Shown piece after piece: positions 1-9,385 of a DNA stretch of 36,860 bases; the first letter of the stretch is position 1, and every line of letters starts with the position of its first letter. Below the pieces are notes generated by a model that worked only from the letters and a program-made list of their open reading frames with translations, did not search any database and was not told the DNA's origin. The DNA comes from Vibrio owensii CAIM 1854 = LMG 25443. GTDB taxonomy: Bacteria > Pseudomonadota > Gammaproteobacteria > Enterobacterales > Vibrionaceae. A program made the translations under genes and the position numbers. The stretch spans positions 1 through 36,860 of the forward strand of contig NZ_JPRD01000021.1 of the NCBI RefSeq assembly GCF_000817815.1. Direction: 5' to 3'.

Positions 1-61
1 TAACTGATCGGCATTAGAGCCTAGACTCTGCGTTTTGTTAGATGGTTTTGCTGGTTTTTAC

Positions 62-1249
62 TTACTTGGTGTAGAAAGCGCGTTTTAGTGCCATTTCTAG
101 ACCACGCACTTCGGCAAGGCCTTTCAAGCGACCGATGGCTGAGTAGCCTGGGTTGGTCTTCTTCTTCAAATCATCCAGCATTTGGTGACCATGGTCAGGA
201 CGCATTGGGATCAAACGGTGATCGCCCACTTCTGCGCGGCGTTGTTCTTCATCCAGAATCGCCATCACTACGTTGTACATATCCACATCACCATCTAGGT
301 GAGCTGCTTCGTGGAACGTCATCGGGTTGCTTTCTTCACGCTTGGTTGAACGCAAGTGAGTGAAGTAAACGCGGTCGCCATGCTTTTTGATCATCTTAAC
401 TAGGTCGTTGTCACCACGCACACCGTAAGAACCGGTACACATGGTTAAACCGTTCATCTTGCTTGGTACTTTTTCGGTTAACCAGTCGATGTCTTCGATG
501 GTCGAAACGATGCGCGGCAAACCAAGAATTGGACGCGGTGGATCATCTGGGTGTACCGCCAATTTTAAGCCATGCGCTTCACACACTGGCATTAACTCCG
601 CTAAGAAGTACGCCATGTGCTCACGCAGTTTGTCTTTACTGATACCAGCGTAGCGATCCAATTGTGCTTGGAACTCTTCTAGCGTGTAACCTTCTTCTGC
701 GCCCGGCAAACCAGCAATGATGTTGCTTGTCAGTTGTTGGATTTGCTCTGCCGTCATGTTGTTGAAGTACTCAAGCGCTTGGGCTTGCTCAGCTTCGGTG
801 TAATCCGCTTCTGCGCCCGGGCGTTTAAGAATGTGCAACTCAAATGCCGCAAATGCGATTTGGTCAAAGCGTAGCGCTCGAGAACCATCCGGCATTTCAA
901 ACTCAAGGTCAGTACGTGTCCAGTCTAGCACTGGCATAAAATTGTAGCAGACCGTATCTACGCCGCACTCAGCAAGATTACGTAGCGTTTGTTTGTAGTT
1001 GTCGATCCATTGTTGGAAGTTGCCCGTCTGAGTTTTGATTTCTTCGTGAACAGGAACACTTTCAACCACCGACCACGTTAAGTCTTTCTCTTCGATGATG
1101 GCTTTACGCTTTAAAATCTCTTCTTTCGACCACACTTCACCATTTGGAATGTGATGCAAGGCATTCACAATGCCTGTTGCGCCTGCTTGACGAATATCGT
1201 CTAGCGACACAGGGTCATTCGGACCGTACCAACGCCAAGTTTGTTCCAT
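62..1249 (-). CDS. uxuA: Mannonate dehydratase
   Basis: Dehydrates D-mannonate to 2-keto-3-deoxy-D-gluconate (KDG), the third step of glucuronate catabolism in the cytoplasm. The 395-residue product opens [19 protein letters not shown], which I recognise as the start of enterobacterial UxuA. It carries HPDDPP, MCTGSYG and MRPDHGHQ, the His/Cys/Asp motifs that hold the metal in this family. A GTG start three codons upstream is possible, but the ATG at 1249 has AGGTGAG five bases before it and matches the family start. The gene lies 129 bases downstream of the GntR regulator on the same strand, so it is probably the last gene of a dctP-regulator-uxuA unit. The length is normal for the family. 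Confidence 0.96.
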   Translation of the reverse strand: MEQTWRWYGPNDPVSLDDIRQAGATGIVNALHHIPNGEVWSKEEILKRKAIIEEKDLTWSVVESVPVHEEIKTQTGNFQQWIDNYKQTLRNLAECGVDTVCYNFMPVLDWTRTDLEFEMPDGSRALRFDQIAFAAFELHILKRPGAEADYTEAEQAQALEYFNNMTAEQIQQLTSNIIAGLPGAEEGYTLEEFQAQLDRYAGISKDKLREHMAYFLAELMPVCEAHGLKLAVHPDDPPRPILGLPRIVSTIEDIDWLTEKVPSKMNGLTMCTGSYGVRGDNDLVKMIKKHGDRVYFTHLRSTKREESNPMTFHEAAHLDGDVDMYNVVMAILDEEQRRAEVGDHRLIPMRPDHGHQMLDDLKKKTNPGYSAIGRLKGLAEVRGLEMALKRAFYTK

Positions 1250-1378
1250 GACACTCACCTTTTTTAAGACGCACTCAGCCCGCTCGAATTTATCAAGCTA
1301 AGTGCACAACGACTTCTTAATATGCAGCCACGATAATGCAGCTGCGCTGACTAGAGCCGACCGAAGCCGGCAATGTGG

Positions 1379-2170
1379 TTAACCGTTTTCAGCGCCCTGC
1401 AGAACAACAGGGTTGGAACTGAATAAGTAACCATCAAAATTCGGGTCATCGATGTCAGACAGCTCCAAAAGGCGCTGTTTAACGTTTTCAAGGTGTTGCC
1501 ACATGGCATTTTTTGCAGCGATTGGATCTTTACGCTGCAATGCGGCAAGGATTTTGGCGTGATCGTCTAACCACTCTTCACGGTAGTCTTGACCAGCAAT
1601 GTGAGAATGAAGTTTATTCCACATTGGGCTGCTCTCACGTCGCTCCCAAGATTGCTTCAGCATGTCCACCAGCACAGAGTTTTGAGTTGCCTCTGCAATG
1701 CACATATGAAACTTCTCATCACCGTTACAATCTGCGGTACCGCTGGCGAGTTCTTCTCGTTCTAACTCAAGGGCTGCACGCATTTTCACGATGTCGCCTG
1801 GCGTTACTTGCATCGCTGCAAATTCCGCAATGTTACTTTCAAGTAACTGGCGAGCTTGGAGCATTTCAAACGGACCGGCATCATCGCTGATCACGTTCTC
1901 ACGGGAGTTCGGTTGAGATGGAATATTGATAACATACACCCCAGAACCTTTCTTCACTTCGACAAGGTTTTCCAGCTCCAGCATGATGATCGCTTCACGC
2001 ACTACTGTGCGGCTAACGTCGAGACGTTCTGCGATATCGCGCTCAGGCGGCAGCCTATCTCCGACCACGTAACGGCCATTGATAAGTTCTTGTCTAAGGA
2101 CTAAACCGATCTCTTGATACGGTCTTTTCGGTTCAAAAGGCATCATGATGATATTATCACTATATTCCAT
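1379..2170 (-). CDS. uxuR: GntR/FadR-family hexuronate regulator (UxuR/ExuR-like)
   Basis: A 263-residue transcription factor. Residues about 14-80 form the winged HTH, with RPYQEIG, RLPPERDIAERLDVSRTVVR and EAIIMLELENLVEVKKGSGV as in UxuR and ExuR. The rest is the all-helical FCD effector domain. In relatives, hexuronate-pathway intermediates release the repressor from ATTGGT-NN-ACCAAT sites. Such sites occur at 3382-3544 and, in partial form, at 2205-2218 just upstream of this gene, which suggests self-regulation and control of the whole locus. It sits between the TRAP binding-protein gene and uxuA. The start is the first ATG; a second candidate (MPFEPKRP, about nine residues in) cannot be ruled out because neither has a strong ribosome-binding site. 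UxuR versus ExuR is not resolved. Confidence 0.85.
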   Translation of the reverse strand: MEYSDNIIMMPFEPKRPYQEIGLVLRQELINGRYVVGDRLPPERDIAERLDVSRTVVREAIIMLELENLVEVKKGSGVYVINIPSQPNSRENVISDDAGPFEMLQARQLLESNIAEFAAMQVTPGDIVKMRAALELEREELASGTADCNGDEKFHMCIAEATQNSVLVDMLKQSWERRESSPMWNKLHSHIAGQDYREEWLDDHAKILAALQRKDPIAAKNAMWQHLENVKQRLLELSDIDDPNFDGYLFSSNPVVLQGAENG

Positions 2171-2193
2171 CTAACTTCTCACGCCATCATAAC

Positions 2194-2218
2194 GACCAAT
2201 AACAATTGGTCAACCTCT
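2194..2218. promoter_or_regulatory. Partial UxuR-type operator upstream of the regulator gene
   Basis: ATTGGTCAACCTCT at 2205-2218 keeps the left arm (ATTGGT) and the first three bases of the right arm of the ATTGGT-NN-ACCAAT operator. The left arm is also part of an inverted repeat GACCAAT-AACA-ATTGGTC at 2194-2211. It lies 24 bases before the regulator start, so autoregulation is the simplest reading. The site is weaker than those in the divergent promoter region. Confidence 0.45.
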
Positions 2219-2277
2219 ATGTACCAGAATGTGGTAACACCTTGTTTTCGATTGTTTATTACTAATTACTTTGTGAA

Positions 2278-3261
2278 TTACTTAACTGCTTTGATCTTCT
2301 CAACCAGTTCATTTAATTCAGGATTTGTCTTTTCTAAGTCCGCGTACATTGGTTGAACCGCTTCAACGAATGCTGCTTTATTTGGTTCAACAAAAGTTAC
2401 GCCCATCTTTTCAGCTTTTGTACGCTCTTTTGCTTCTGACTCAGCCCACAATTTCTTCATGTATTCAGAAGAGTCTGCTGCTGCTTTCATCAGTGCTTTT
2501 TGCTGCTCAGGTGTTAGCTTGTCGTACGTTTTAGTCGAAATAACCAATACGTCTGGCACCATTGTGTGCTCGTCTAGGCTGAAGTATTTCGATACCTCAC
2601 TGTGACGGCTCAAGCTAAATGATGGGATGTTGTTTTCCGCAGCATCCACCACGCCTTGTTGTAATGCTGTGTATAGCTCACCGTATGCCAATGGTGTTGG
2701 GTTACCACCTAACGCTTTTACCATCGCAATCGCAGATGGGCTCGGCTGTACACGCACTTTCAGACCTTTTAGATCTTCAGGCGTATTGATTGGCTTGTTG
2801 GTGTAAAAGCTACGAGCACCAGCATCGTAGTAAGTCACACCAATAAAGCCGCTGTCTGCTGAAGAATTCAGGATTTCACGACCTACTTCACCGTCGGTCA
2901 CTTTGTAGTAGTGGTCTTTATCGCGGAACAAGTAAGGCATGTTGAATGCCGCATAAGCTGGGGAGAAAGCTTCCAATTCTGCCGCGTTACTCTTCACCAT
3001 ATCCAGAGCACCGTTTTGCATTAGCTCCATCGATTCACGCTGAGTGCCTAGCTGCGCATCAGGGTAGATACGGATACGTACTTCACCGTCTGTCATTTCA
3101 CGAACTTCTTTTGCCATAAAGTCCATTGCTTTATGTACTGCATGGTCACGAGGGTGGTTGTGACTTAGCTTCAAAGTGGTCGCAGCATAAGCAGAAGCAG
3201 TGGCGCCGAAGGTCATTGCAGCACCTACTACAGCGCTTAAAAGAGTCTTACGCGTCATCAT
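2278..3261 (-). CDS. TRAP transporter solute-binding protein (DctP family), probable hexuronate binder
   Basis: Periplasmic receptor that delivers a carboxylated substrate to the DctQ/DctM membrane pair. The 327-residue precursor starts MMTRKTLLSAVVGAAMTF and has a signal peptide ending in ASAYA before ATTLKLSH. The family signature is clear: GLKVRVQPS holds the arginine that clamps the substrate carboxylate, and NPTPLAYGELYTALQQG with VVDAAENN follows. The ATG at 3261 has AAGGAG nine bases upstream; a longer TTG start at 3291 would bury the signal peptide and is rejected. The gene is divergent from dctQ/dctM rather than next to them. Genes of glucuronate breakdown on both sides make a hexuronate the likely ligand; that is inference. 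Confidence 0.92.
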   Translation of the reverse strand: MMTRKTLLSAVVGAAMTFGATASAYAATTLKLSHNHPRDHAVHKAMDFMAKEVREMTDGEVRIRIYPDAQLGTQRESMELMQNGALDMVKSNAAELEAFSPAYAAFNMPYLFRDKDHYYKVTDGEVGREILNSSADSGFIGVTYYDAGARSFYTNKPINTPEDLKGLKVRVQPSPSAIAMVKALGGNPTPLAYGELYTALQQGVVDAAENNIPSFSLSRHSEVSKYFSLDEHTMVPDVLVISTKTYDKLTPEQQKALMKAAADSSEYMKKLWAESEAKERTKAEKMGVTFVEPNKAAFVEAVQPMYADLEKTNPELNELVEKIKAVK

Positions 3262-3381
3262 TGTTCTATTCTCCTTGGATTGGTTGTCCAATATGTAGGG
3301 TAGTTTTAATTTTTCACGGTATTTCTTGTTTCGAGGTCATTATTGGCGATCGAAAAACCTATCGTCAAAACAAAAAAGCAA

Positions 3382-3395
3382 ATTGATTGACCAAA
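3382..3395. promoter_or_regulatory. Degenerate UxuR/ExuR-type operator
   Basis: ATTGATTGACCAAA matches ATTGGT-NN-ACCAAT at ten of twelve arm positions. It lies on the dctP side of the divergent promoter region, 21 bases from the next, perfect site. Confidence 0.5.
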
Positions 3396-3415
3396 ATCAC
3401 AATAAGAACCCTTAA

Positions 3416-3429
3416 ATTGGTCAACCAAT
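3416..3429. promoter_or_regulatory. UxuR/ExuR-type operator, perfect arms
   Basis: ATTGGTCAACCAAT has two perfect 6-base arms around a CA centre. This is the core of the known UxuR/ExuR operator of gamma-proteobacteria. It lies between the divergent TRAP genes, next to a CRP-like site. The bound factor is inferred to be the regulator encoded at 1379-2170. Confidence 0.75.
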
Positions 3430-3434
3430 CCATT

Positions 3435-3450
3435 TGTGAACCTGCTCACG
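3435..3450. promoter_or_regulatory. CRP-like binding site
   Basis: TGTGA-ACCTGC-TCACG fits the CRP consensus TGTGA-N6-TCACA with one mismatch at the last base. It begins six bases after the perfect operator at 3416-3429, so activation by cAMP-CRP and repression by the hexuronate regulator probably meet at this divergent promoter region. Confidence 0.6.
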
Positions 3451-3530
3451 TGACAACCAAATCGGCTAACTTATAATCCGACCAGAAAGATTAGCGTATG
3501 TTACTGCCCTACACAGAAACACATTCTTAC

Positions 3531-3544
3531 ATTGGTAAACCAAT
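3531..3544. promoter_or_regulatory. UxuR/ExuR-type operator before dctQ
   Basis: ATTGGTAAACCAAT has perfect 6-base arms around AA and lies 38 bases before the dctQ start. A TATGAG box follows within a few bases, so a bound repressor would cover the core promoter of the rightward operon. Confidence 0.75.
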
Positions 3545-3582
3545 TGTTATGAGATACGCGTATTTACTGAAAGGAAACTAAA

Positions 3583-4098
3583 ATGAATAAATTGGTCAAA
3601 TACATAAATAGAGGGTTGGCCGCCTTTACCATCTCTCTGTCGACCTTCCTCGTTTTTTGCGTGGTCTGGCAAGTGCTATCTCGTTACGTTATTGGTAGAC
3701 CAAGTACCGTGACCGATGAACTTGCTCGCTATCTCTTTATGTGGGTAGCCCTTATTGGTGCCGCATACACCACTGGTCTGAAACGTCACCTTGCTATCGA
3801 CTTGCTGACAATGAAGCTGCAAGGCAAACGCAAACTCATCAATGAAATCGTCATCCAAATTGCCATTGCCCTGTTCTCTTACGTGGTATTGGTTCACGGC
3901 GGTACTCAACTGGCGATGAAAACACTGGCTACGGGTCAGTTAACGCCAGCACTAGGCTTGGAAATGGGCTACATCTACTTCTGCCTTCCAATTAGTGGCG
4001 CACTGATGATCTTCTACTCGGCGGTATTTGCTTTTGACCGCATCAAACAATTGACGTCTGGTGAAGCCCTACTCACCGACACCCAACTTGATCAATAG
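3583..4098 (+). CDS. TRAP transporter small permease (DctQ family)
   Basis: Small integral membrane subunit that pairs with the large permease to import the substrate bound by the periplasmic receptor, using an ion gradient (sodium in characterised TRAP systems). The 171 residues contain four hydrophobic stretches typical of DctQ, at about 13-33, 48-65, 88-108 and 128-150, and the family pattern VLSRYVIGRP followed by TDELARYLFMWVALIG. The start has AAGGAAAC upstream. It is the first gene of the rightward hexuronate operon and ends 11 bases before dctM. Confidence 0.9.
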   Translation: MNKLVKYINRGLAAFTISLSTFLVFCVVWQVLSRYVIGRPSTVTDELARYLFMWVALIGAAYTTGLKRHLAIDLLTMKLQGKRKLINEIVIQIAIALFSYVVLVHGGTQLAMKTLATGQLTPALGLEMGYIYFCLPISGALMIFYSAVFAFDRIKQLTSGEALLTDTQLDQ

Positions 4099-4109
4099 AG
4101 GGTTCCACA

Positions 4110-5411
4110 ATGGAATGGCAATTAATTCTTACCCTATTCGGTAGCTTCGCAGTCCTGCTTGCGATTGGTGTACCGGTCTCTTTTGCTATCGGCTTGTCGT
4201 CGTTAGCGACCATTTTAATGAGCTTACCGTTAGAGCCTGCTATCGCCGTTGTGGCGCAGCGTATGGCGGCAGGTCTCGATAACTTCGCCCTATTGGCAAT
4301 CCCGTTCTTTATCTTGGCGGGCAACATCATGAACCAAGGCGGTATCGCACTTCGCCTGATTAACTTTGCTAAAGTTTTAGGTGGCCGTCTTCCTGGTTCT
4401 CTAGCACACGTAAACGTGATGGCGAACATGATGTTTGGCTCTATTTCTGGCTCAGCGGTTGCGTCTGCTGCAGCGGTTGGCGGTACTATGTCTCCACTGC
4501 AAAAGAAAGACGGTTACGATGAAAACTTCTCTGCCGCAGTAAACATTACGTCTTGTCCTTCTGGTTTGTTGATCCCACCAAGTAACACACTGATCGTGTT
4601 CTCATTAGTGTCTGGTGGTACGTCTATCGCAGCATTGTTCCTAGCGGGTTACATTCCTGGCATCTTGATGGGTCTGAGCATCATGGTAGTGGCAGGCATT
4701 ATTGCGAAACGTCGTGGTTACCCAATCGCAGCACGCCCTTCTCTTGCAATGGTTTGGGATACGTTCTTAAAAGCAGCGCCATCTCTGGCACTGATTGTGA
4801 TCATCATGGGTGGCATTATCGGCGGTATCTTCACCGCAACAGAAGCCTCAGCTATCGCGGTGGTGTACACCTTCGCTCTTGCAGTACTGATTTACCGTGA
4901 AGTGAAATGGCGAGACCTTCCTAAGATCATCCTAGAATCTGCAGTCACCACCTCTATCGTATTGCTGTTGGTTGGCGCATCTATGGGTATGTCTTGGGCA
5001 ATGGCAAACGCTGATATTCCTTACATGATCGCGGACGCTCTACTGGCTATTTCAGATAACCCACTGATGATTCTTCTGATTATCAACATCATTCTGCTGA
5101 TTGTTGGTATCTTCATGGATATGACACCAGCGGTACTGATCTTTACGCCAATTTTCCTACCAATCGCGCTGGATATGGGCATCGACCCAGTGCACTTCGG
5201 CATCATGATGACGTTCAACTTGGCTATCGGTATCTGTACCCCACCAGTAGGTAGCGCGTTGTTCATCGGTTGTTCTGTGGCGAACGTTGCCATCGACAAA
5301 GTGATTAAGCCTCTACTTCCATTCTACGTTGCACTGATTGCGGCACTAATGGCAGTGACCTTTATTCCTGAACTAAGCCTGTTCTTGCCTAACCTTGTTC
5401 TTGGCTACTAA
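4110..5411 (+). CDS. TRAP transporter large permease (DctM family)
   Basis: The ion-coupled transport channel of the TRAP system, in the inner membrane. The 433-residue protein is hydrophobic throughout with about twelve predicted helices. It has the conserved FALLAIPFFILAGNIM segment, the GSISGSAVASAAAVGGTM loop and IPPSNTLIVFSLVSGGT, all typical of DctM. The start follows GAGGGTTCCACA. The length is usual for the family. Its neighbours point to hexuronate uptake. A strong hairpin lies between its end and uxuB, but there is no terminator, so it is probably cotranscribed with uxuB onward. Confidence 0.93.
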   Translation: MEWQLILTLFGSFAVLLAIGVPVSFAIGLSSLATILMSLPLEPAIAVVAQRMAAGLDNFALLAIPFFILAGNIMNQGGIALRLINFAKVLGGRLPGSLAHVNVMANMMFGSISGSAVASAAAVGGTMSPLQKKDGYDENFSAAVNITSCPSGLLIPPSNTLIVFSLVSGGTSIAALFLAGYIPGILMGLSIMVVAGIIAKRRGYPIAARPSLAMVWDTFLKAAPSLALIVIIMGGIIGGIFTATEASAIAVVYTFALAVLIYREVKWRDLPKIILESAVTTSIVLLLVGASMGMSWAMANADIPYMIADALLAISDNPLMILLIINIILLIVGIFMDMTPAVLIFTPIFLPIALDMGIDPVHFGIMMTFNLAIGICTPPVGSALFIGCSVANVAIDKVIKPLLPFYVALIAALMAVTFIPELSLFLPNLVLGY

Positions 5412-5471
5412 GCGCTTAGTGACAAGCTCTAGAGTTACGATCTCTAGATTCGAATGATTAAAATAAACCAT

Positions 5472-5491
5472 CCCGCAGGTTCGCCTGCGGG
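5472..5491 (+). promoter_or_regulatory. UUCG-tetraloop hairpin just before uxuB
   Basis: CCCGCAGG-TTCG-CCTGCGGG is a perfect 8-bp stem closed by a TTCG tetraloop, an extremely stable RNA hairpin. It is followed by AAAAGGG, which serves as the uxuB ribosome-binding site, and not by a T-run, so it does not look like an intrinsic terminator. It may protect or separate the uxu part of the message from the TRAP part. Confidence 0.7.
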
Positions 5492-5506
5492 AAAAGGGAT
5501 ACCAAA

Positions 5507-6970
5507 ATGAAGACTATTTCGAATTCCACTCTGAATGACCACGTTCTGCTTCCGGACTACGACCGCTCAACGCTTAAAAGCCGTATTGTTCACCTTGGTT
5601 TTGGTGCATTCCACCGAGCGCACCAAGCTCTATTCACCAATGAAATGCTAAGCAAAACAGGCTCGGATTGGGGCATTTGCGAAATCAACCTATTTGGTGG
5701 TGAAGAGTTAATTCAATCGCTGCGCGCACAAGACCACCTCTATACAGTGGCAGAAAAAGGCGCAGGATCGACAGAGGTAAAAGTGATTGGCTCAGTGACC
5801 GAATCACTCCACCCAAGCTTCGACAGCATTCAAGCGGTGTTAGAAAAAATGACAGAGCCACAAGTGGCGATCGTTTCAATGACGATTACCGAGAAAGGCT
5901 ACTGCGCTGACCCAGCGACGGGCACGCTTGATAAAAACAATCCGCTAGTCATTGCTGACCTTGCCAACCCAACGGAGCCTAAATCAGCATTGGGTTACAT
6001 CGTGCAAGCACTGAAGATGCGCCGTGAACGCGGTCTGACGCCATTTACCGTGATGTCTTGCGATAACGTGCAAGAGAACGGTCACGTAGCAAAAGCAGCG
6101 GTACTTGAGTTCGCTCAACTGCTCGACCCAGAATTGTGTGACTGGATTGAAACCAACGTTACCTTCCCTTGCACCATGGTTGACCGCATTGTGCCAGCAG
6201 CAACCGAAGAGACACTGACTGAAATCGCTGAGCTACTTGGCTGTGAAGACCCGTGTGGCATCGCTTGTGAACCTTTCCGCCAATGGGTTATCGAGGATAA
6301 CTTCGTGGCAGGTCGCCCGGATTGGAACGTGGCTGGCGCAGAATTTGTTGCCGACGTTGTGCCTTACGAAGAAATGAAGCTGCGCATGCTAAATGGTAGC
6401 CACTCGTTCCTAGCCTACCTAGGTTACCTTGGCGGTTACGCGCACATCTCTGACACCATGACAGATGAAGGCTACCGCAAAGCGGCATTCGATATGATGA
6501 TGCAAGCGCAAGCCCCTTCGCTGACCATGCCAGAAGGCACCGATTTAGAAGGCTACGCTAAGCTGCTTATCGAGCGCTTCACTAACCCAAGCTTGAAACA
6601 CAAAACATGGCAAATCGCGATGGATGGCAGCCAGAAGATCCCACAACGCATGGGCGGCAGCTTACGATTCCATCTTGCTCAAGGTTCTAACTTCTCATGG
6701 TTGGCAACGGCAATTGCAGGTTGGATGCGCTATGTATCCGGCCTGGATGAGCAAGGCAACGACATTGATGTTCGCGATCCAATGGCAGAGACACTACGTC
6801 AGATTTGCGACCAACACGGCTTGAACGTTTCTGTCGTGCCAGCATTACTCGCGGTTGAAGCCATCTTCCCTGCAGAGCTTGGTCAAAACCCACAAGTGAT
6901 TGATGCGGTGAGCAGTGCTTACCAATCGCTGATTGATAACGGTGCTCGTGCCACTGTCGCTGCGTTGTAA
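5507..6970 (+). CDS. uxuB: Fructuronate reductase (mannitol dehydrogenase family)
   Basis: NAD-dependent reduction of D-fructuronate to D-mannonate, the second step of glucuronate breakdown. The 487-residue protein has the N-terminal nucleotide-binding motif VHLGFGAFHRAHQALFTNE at about 29-47 and the family catalytic segment KLRMLNGSHSFLAYLG, with the lysine and Asn/His positions of polyol dehydrogenases. Length and architecture fit UxuB. Tagaturonate reductase (UxaB) belongs to the same superfamily; the neighbours uxuA and uxaC favour UxuB. The start has AAGGG upstream, and the gene ends 12 bases before uxaC. Confidence 0.93.
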   Translation: MKTISNSTLNDHVLLPDYDRSTLKSRIVHLGFGAFHRAHQALFTNEMLSKTGSDWGICEINLFGGEELIQSLRAQDHLYTVAEKGAGSTEVKVIGSVTESLHPSFDSIQAVLEKMTEPQVAIVSMTITEKGYCADPATGTLDKNNPLVIADLANPTEPKSALGYIVQALKMRRERGLTPFTVMSCDNVQENGHVAKAAVLEFAQLLDPELCDWIETNVTFPCTMVDRIVPAATEETLTEIAELLGCEDPCGIACEPFRQWVIEDNFVAGRPDWNVAGAEFVADVVPYEEMKLRMLNGSHSFLAYLGYLGGYAHISDTMTDEGYRKAAFDMMMQAQAPSLTMPEGTDLEGYAKLLIERFTNPSLKHKTWQIAMDGSQKIPQRMGGSLRFHLAQGSNFSWLATAIAGWMRYVSGLDEQGNDIDVRDPMAETLRQICDQHGLNVSVVPALLAVEAIFPAELGQNPQVIDAVSSAYQSLIDNGARATVAAL

Positions 6971-6982
6971 TAGGAGTTAACG

Positions 6983-8395
6983 ATGAAGAATTTCTTGTGT
7001 GAAGACTTTTTACTCTCAAACGAAACTGCACGTCGCTTGTACCATGAGCATGCGTTCCACCAGCCAATTTATGATTACCACTGCCACCTAAATCCAGCAG
7101 AAGTGGCGAAAAATCGTCAGTTCGATAACTTGGGTCAAATCTGGCTTGAAGGCGATCACTACAAATGGCGTGGCATGCGCTCGGCAGGCATTGAAGAGCG
7201 CTTGATTACAGGTGATGCGAGCGACTACGACAAATACATGGCGTGGGCGAAGACGGTTCCTCAAACCTTGGGCAACCCGCTTTACCACTGGACGCACCTA
7301 GAGCTGCGTCGCCCATTCGGCATTACCAATACGCTGTTTAGCCCAGACACCGCTGATCAAATTTGGCATCAATGTAATGAGCTGCTTGCGACACCTGAAT
7401 TTACGGCTCGCGGCATCATGCAGCAAATGAACGTCGTAATGGCGGGCACGACCGATGATCCTATCGATTCACTAGAACACCACAAAGCGATCGCAGAAGA
7501 CGACACCTTTAACGTCAAAGTGTTGCCGAGTTGGCGTCCGGATAAAGCGTTCAAGATTGAATTGGACATGTTTGCGGATTACATGCACAAACTGGGCGAA
7601 GTAGCAGACATTGAAATCCGCCGCTTTGATGATTTATTGAGTGCGCTTGATAAACGTTTGGCACACTTCGATGCACATGGCTGTCGTGCGGCAGACCACG
7701 GCATTGAGATCGTCCGTTACGCGCCAATTCCAAGCGAAGCTGATTTAGATGCGTTGCTGGCTCGTCGTTTGAGTGGCGAAGTATTGTCAGATCTTGAATG
7801 CGCGCAATTCTCTACCGCGGTTCAAGTTTGGCTCGGCAAACGCTACGCGCAGTTGGGCTGGGTAATGCAGCTTCATATTGGCGCACAACGCAACAACAGC
7901 ACACGCATGTTCCAACTACTAGGTGCTGACGCTGGCTTTGACTCGATTGGCGATCGCCCATTTGCCTTTGAACTGGCACATCTACTGGATGAAATGGACC
8001 AAACCAACGAGCTGCCTCGCACCATTCTTTACTGTTTGAACCCTCGTGACAACGAAATGATGGCGACCATGATTGGTAACTTCCAAGGTGGCGGCATCGC
8101 GGGCAAAGTGCAGTTTGGGTCAGGTTGGTGGTTCAACGACCAGAAAGACGGCATGCAACGCCAAATGGAACAGCTTTCTCAACTTGGTTTACTCAGCCAA
8201 TTCGTCGGTATGCTAACCGACTCGCGCAGCTTCTTGTCTTACACTCGTCACGAATACTTCCGCCGCATCTTGTGTGACATGGTCGGTCGTTGGGCAGAGA
8301 ACGGCGAAGTTCCAAATGACCTATCGTTGCTTGGTCCTATGGTTGAAGACATCTGTTTTGGTAACGCAAAACGCTACTTTGAAGAGAGGGCGTAA
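6983..8395 (+). CDS. uxaC: Uronate isomerase (glucuronate isomerase)
   Basis: Isomerises D-glucuronate to D-fructuronate (and galacturonate to tagaturonate), the entry step of the pathway. The 470-residue protein belongs to the amidohydrolase superfamily. It shows [11 protein letters not shown] near residue 32 with the metal-binding HxH, the [14 protein letters not shown] segment, [10 protein letters not shown] and the C-terminal [20 protein letters not shown]. The ATG has TAGGAGTTAACG upstream. The gene stops three bases before kdgK, so the two are probably translationally coupled. The length is normal for the family. Confidence 0.96.
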   Translation: MKNFLCEDFLLSNETARRLYHEHAFHQPIYDYHCHLNPAEVAKNRQFDNLGQIWLEGDHYKWRGMRSAGIEERLITGDASDYDKYMAWAKTVPQTLGNPLYHWTHLELRRPFGITNTLFSPDTADQIWHQCNELLATPEFTARGIMQQMNVVMAGTTDDPIDSLEHHKAIAEDDTFNVKVLPSWRPDKAFKIELDMFADYMHKLGEVADIEIRRFDDLLSALDKRLAHFDAHGCRAADHGIEIVRYAPIPSEADLDALLARRLSGEVLSDLECAQFSTAVQVWLGKRYAQLGWVMQLHIGAQRNNSTRMFQLLGADAGFDSIGDRPFAFELAHLLDEMDQTNELPRTILYCLNPRDNEMMATMIGNFQGGGIAGKVQFGSGWWFNDQKDGMQRQMEQLSQLGLLSQFVGMLTDSRSFLSYTRHEYFRRILCDMVGRWAENGEVPNDLSLLGPMVEDICFGNAKRYFEERA

Positions 8396-8398
8396 CCA

Positions 8399-9376
8399 AT
8401 GAAGCACATCGCCATTATTGGTGAATGTATGATTGAGCTGAATGGCAAACCGTTCGGCTCAATGCATCAAACATTTGGTGGGGATACGCTCAATGCTGCG
8501 GTTTATTTGAGCCGCGGCTGCGAAGCCAATAGCAAACCTGATGAAGTTAAAGTCTCTTACGTTACGGCGCTTGGCAATGACCCAATCAGCACGGGTATGC
8601 TGACTCACTGGGAAGACGAAGGCGTCTCAACAGATTTAGTGCTGCGCGATGAGACTCGCACGCCGGGTTTATATTTGATTCAACTTGATGACCAAGGCGA
8701 GCGTACGTTTCTATATTGGCGCAATCAATCAGCAGCACGTTACTTACTTCAACATCCTAACTTTGGCCTAGTTAAGCAAGCATTAACTCAAGTGGATGCG
8801 GTGTTTCTCAGCGGTATCTCTTTAGCCATCTTGCCAGAAGAAGACCGAATTTCACTGCTCAACTTATTGGTCGAACTTAAAGCCCAAGGTGTTGAAATCG
8901 CTTTTGATAGTAACTTCCGCCCAGCACTATGGCCTCAAGACAATAATCAAACCGTTAAAAACGTTTACCAAGCCATGTATCAACTGACGGACGTTGCCTT
9001 GGTGACTTTTGATGATGAGCAATTAATCTGGGGTGACGAAACACCAGAGCAAACCATTGAACGCCTTACCTCTCTTGGCGTGAGCAAATGCATCGTCAAG
9101 CTCGGCGCAGATGGCTGCTTAGTTCAAGACTCAACAAATCAGGGGTCGAGCGCGGCTCTGGCTCCACAAGCCGTGCCTACCCAACCTGTCGCTCGAGTGG
9201 TGGACACCACATCGGCGGGCGACTCATTCAATGGTGGCTTTTTATCGGCATACCTTGCTGGCGCCGATCTCGCGACCTCATGTCAAAGAGGCAACGCTCT
9301 GGCAGGTGCTGTGATTCAACATCGCGGTGCCATCATTCCCAAAGCATTCACACAACCGGCGCTTGGCGTCGTTTAA
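8399..9376 (+). CDS. kdgK: 2-keto-3-deoxygluconate kinase (PfkB/ribokinase family)
   Basis: Phosphorylates KDG to 2-keto-3-deoxy-6-phosphogluconate (KDPG). The 325-residue protein has the PfkB layout: an N-terminal IGECMIELNG strand and GGDTLNAAVYLSR, and near the C-terminus DTTSAGDSFNGGFLSAY, which contains the anion hole and the catalytic aspartate. The start overlaps the end region of uxaC, whose last codons provide the GAGAGGG ribosome-binding site. eda follows nine bases later, and the order uxaC-kdgK-eda matches the reaction order. Confidence 0.94.
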   Translation: MKHIAIIGECMIELNGKPFGSMHQTFGGDTLNAAVYLSRGCEANSKPDEVKVSYVTALGNDPISTGMLTHWEDEGVSTDLVLRDETRTPGLYLIQLDDQGERTFLYWRNQSAARYLLQHPNFGLVKQALTQVDAVFLSGISLAILPEEDRISLLNLLVELKAQGVEIAFDSNFRPALWPQDNNQTVKNVYQAMYQLTDVALVTFDDEQLIWGDETPEQTIERLTSLGVSKCIVKLGADGCLVQDSTNQGSSAALAPQAVPTQPVARVVDTTSAGDSFNGGFLSAYLAGADLATSCQRGNALAGAVIQHRGAIIPKAFTQPALGVV

Positions 9377-9385
9377 GGAACACTC

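Noticed and set aside
3262..3291. TTG start giving ten extra residues before the TRAP receptor signal peptide
   Set aside because: It would place polar residues before the signal peptide, and the AAGGAG site fits the ATG at 3261.
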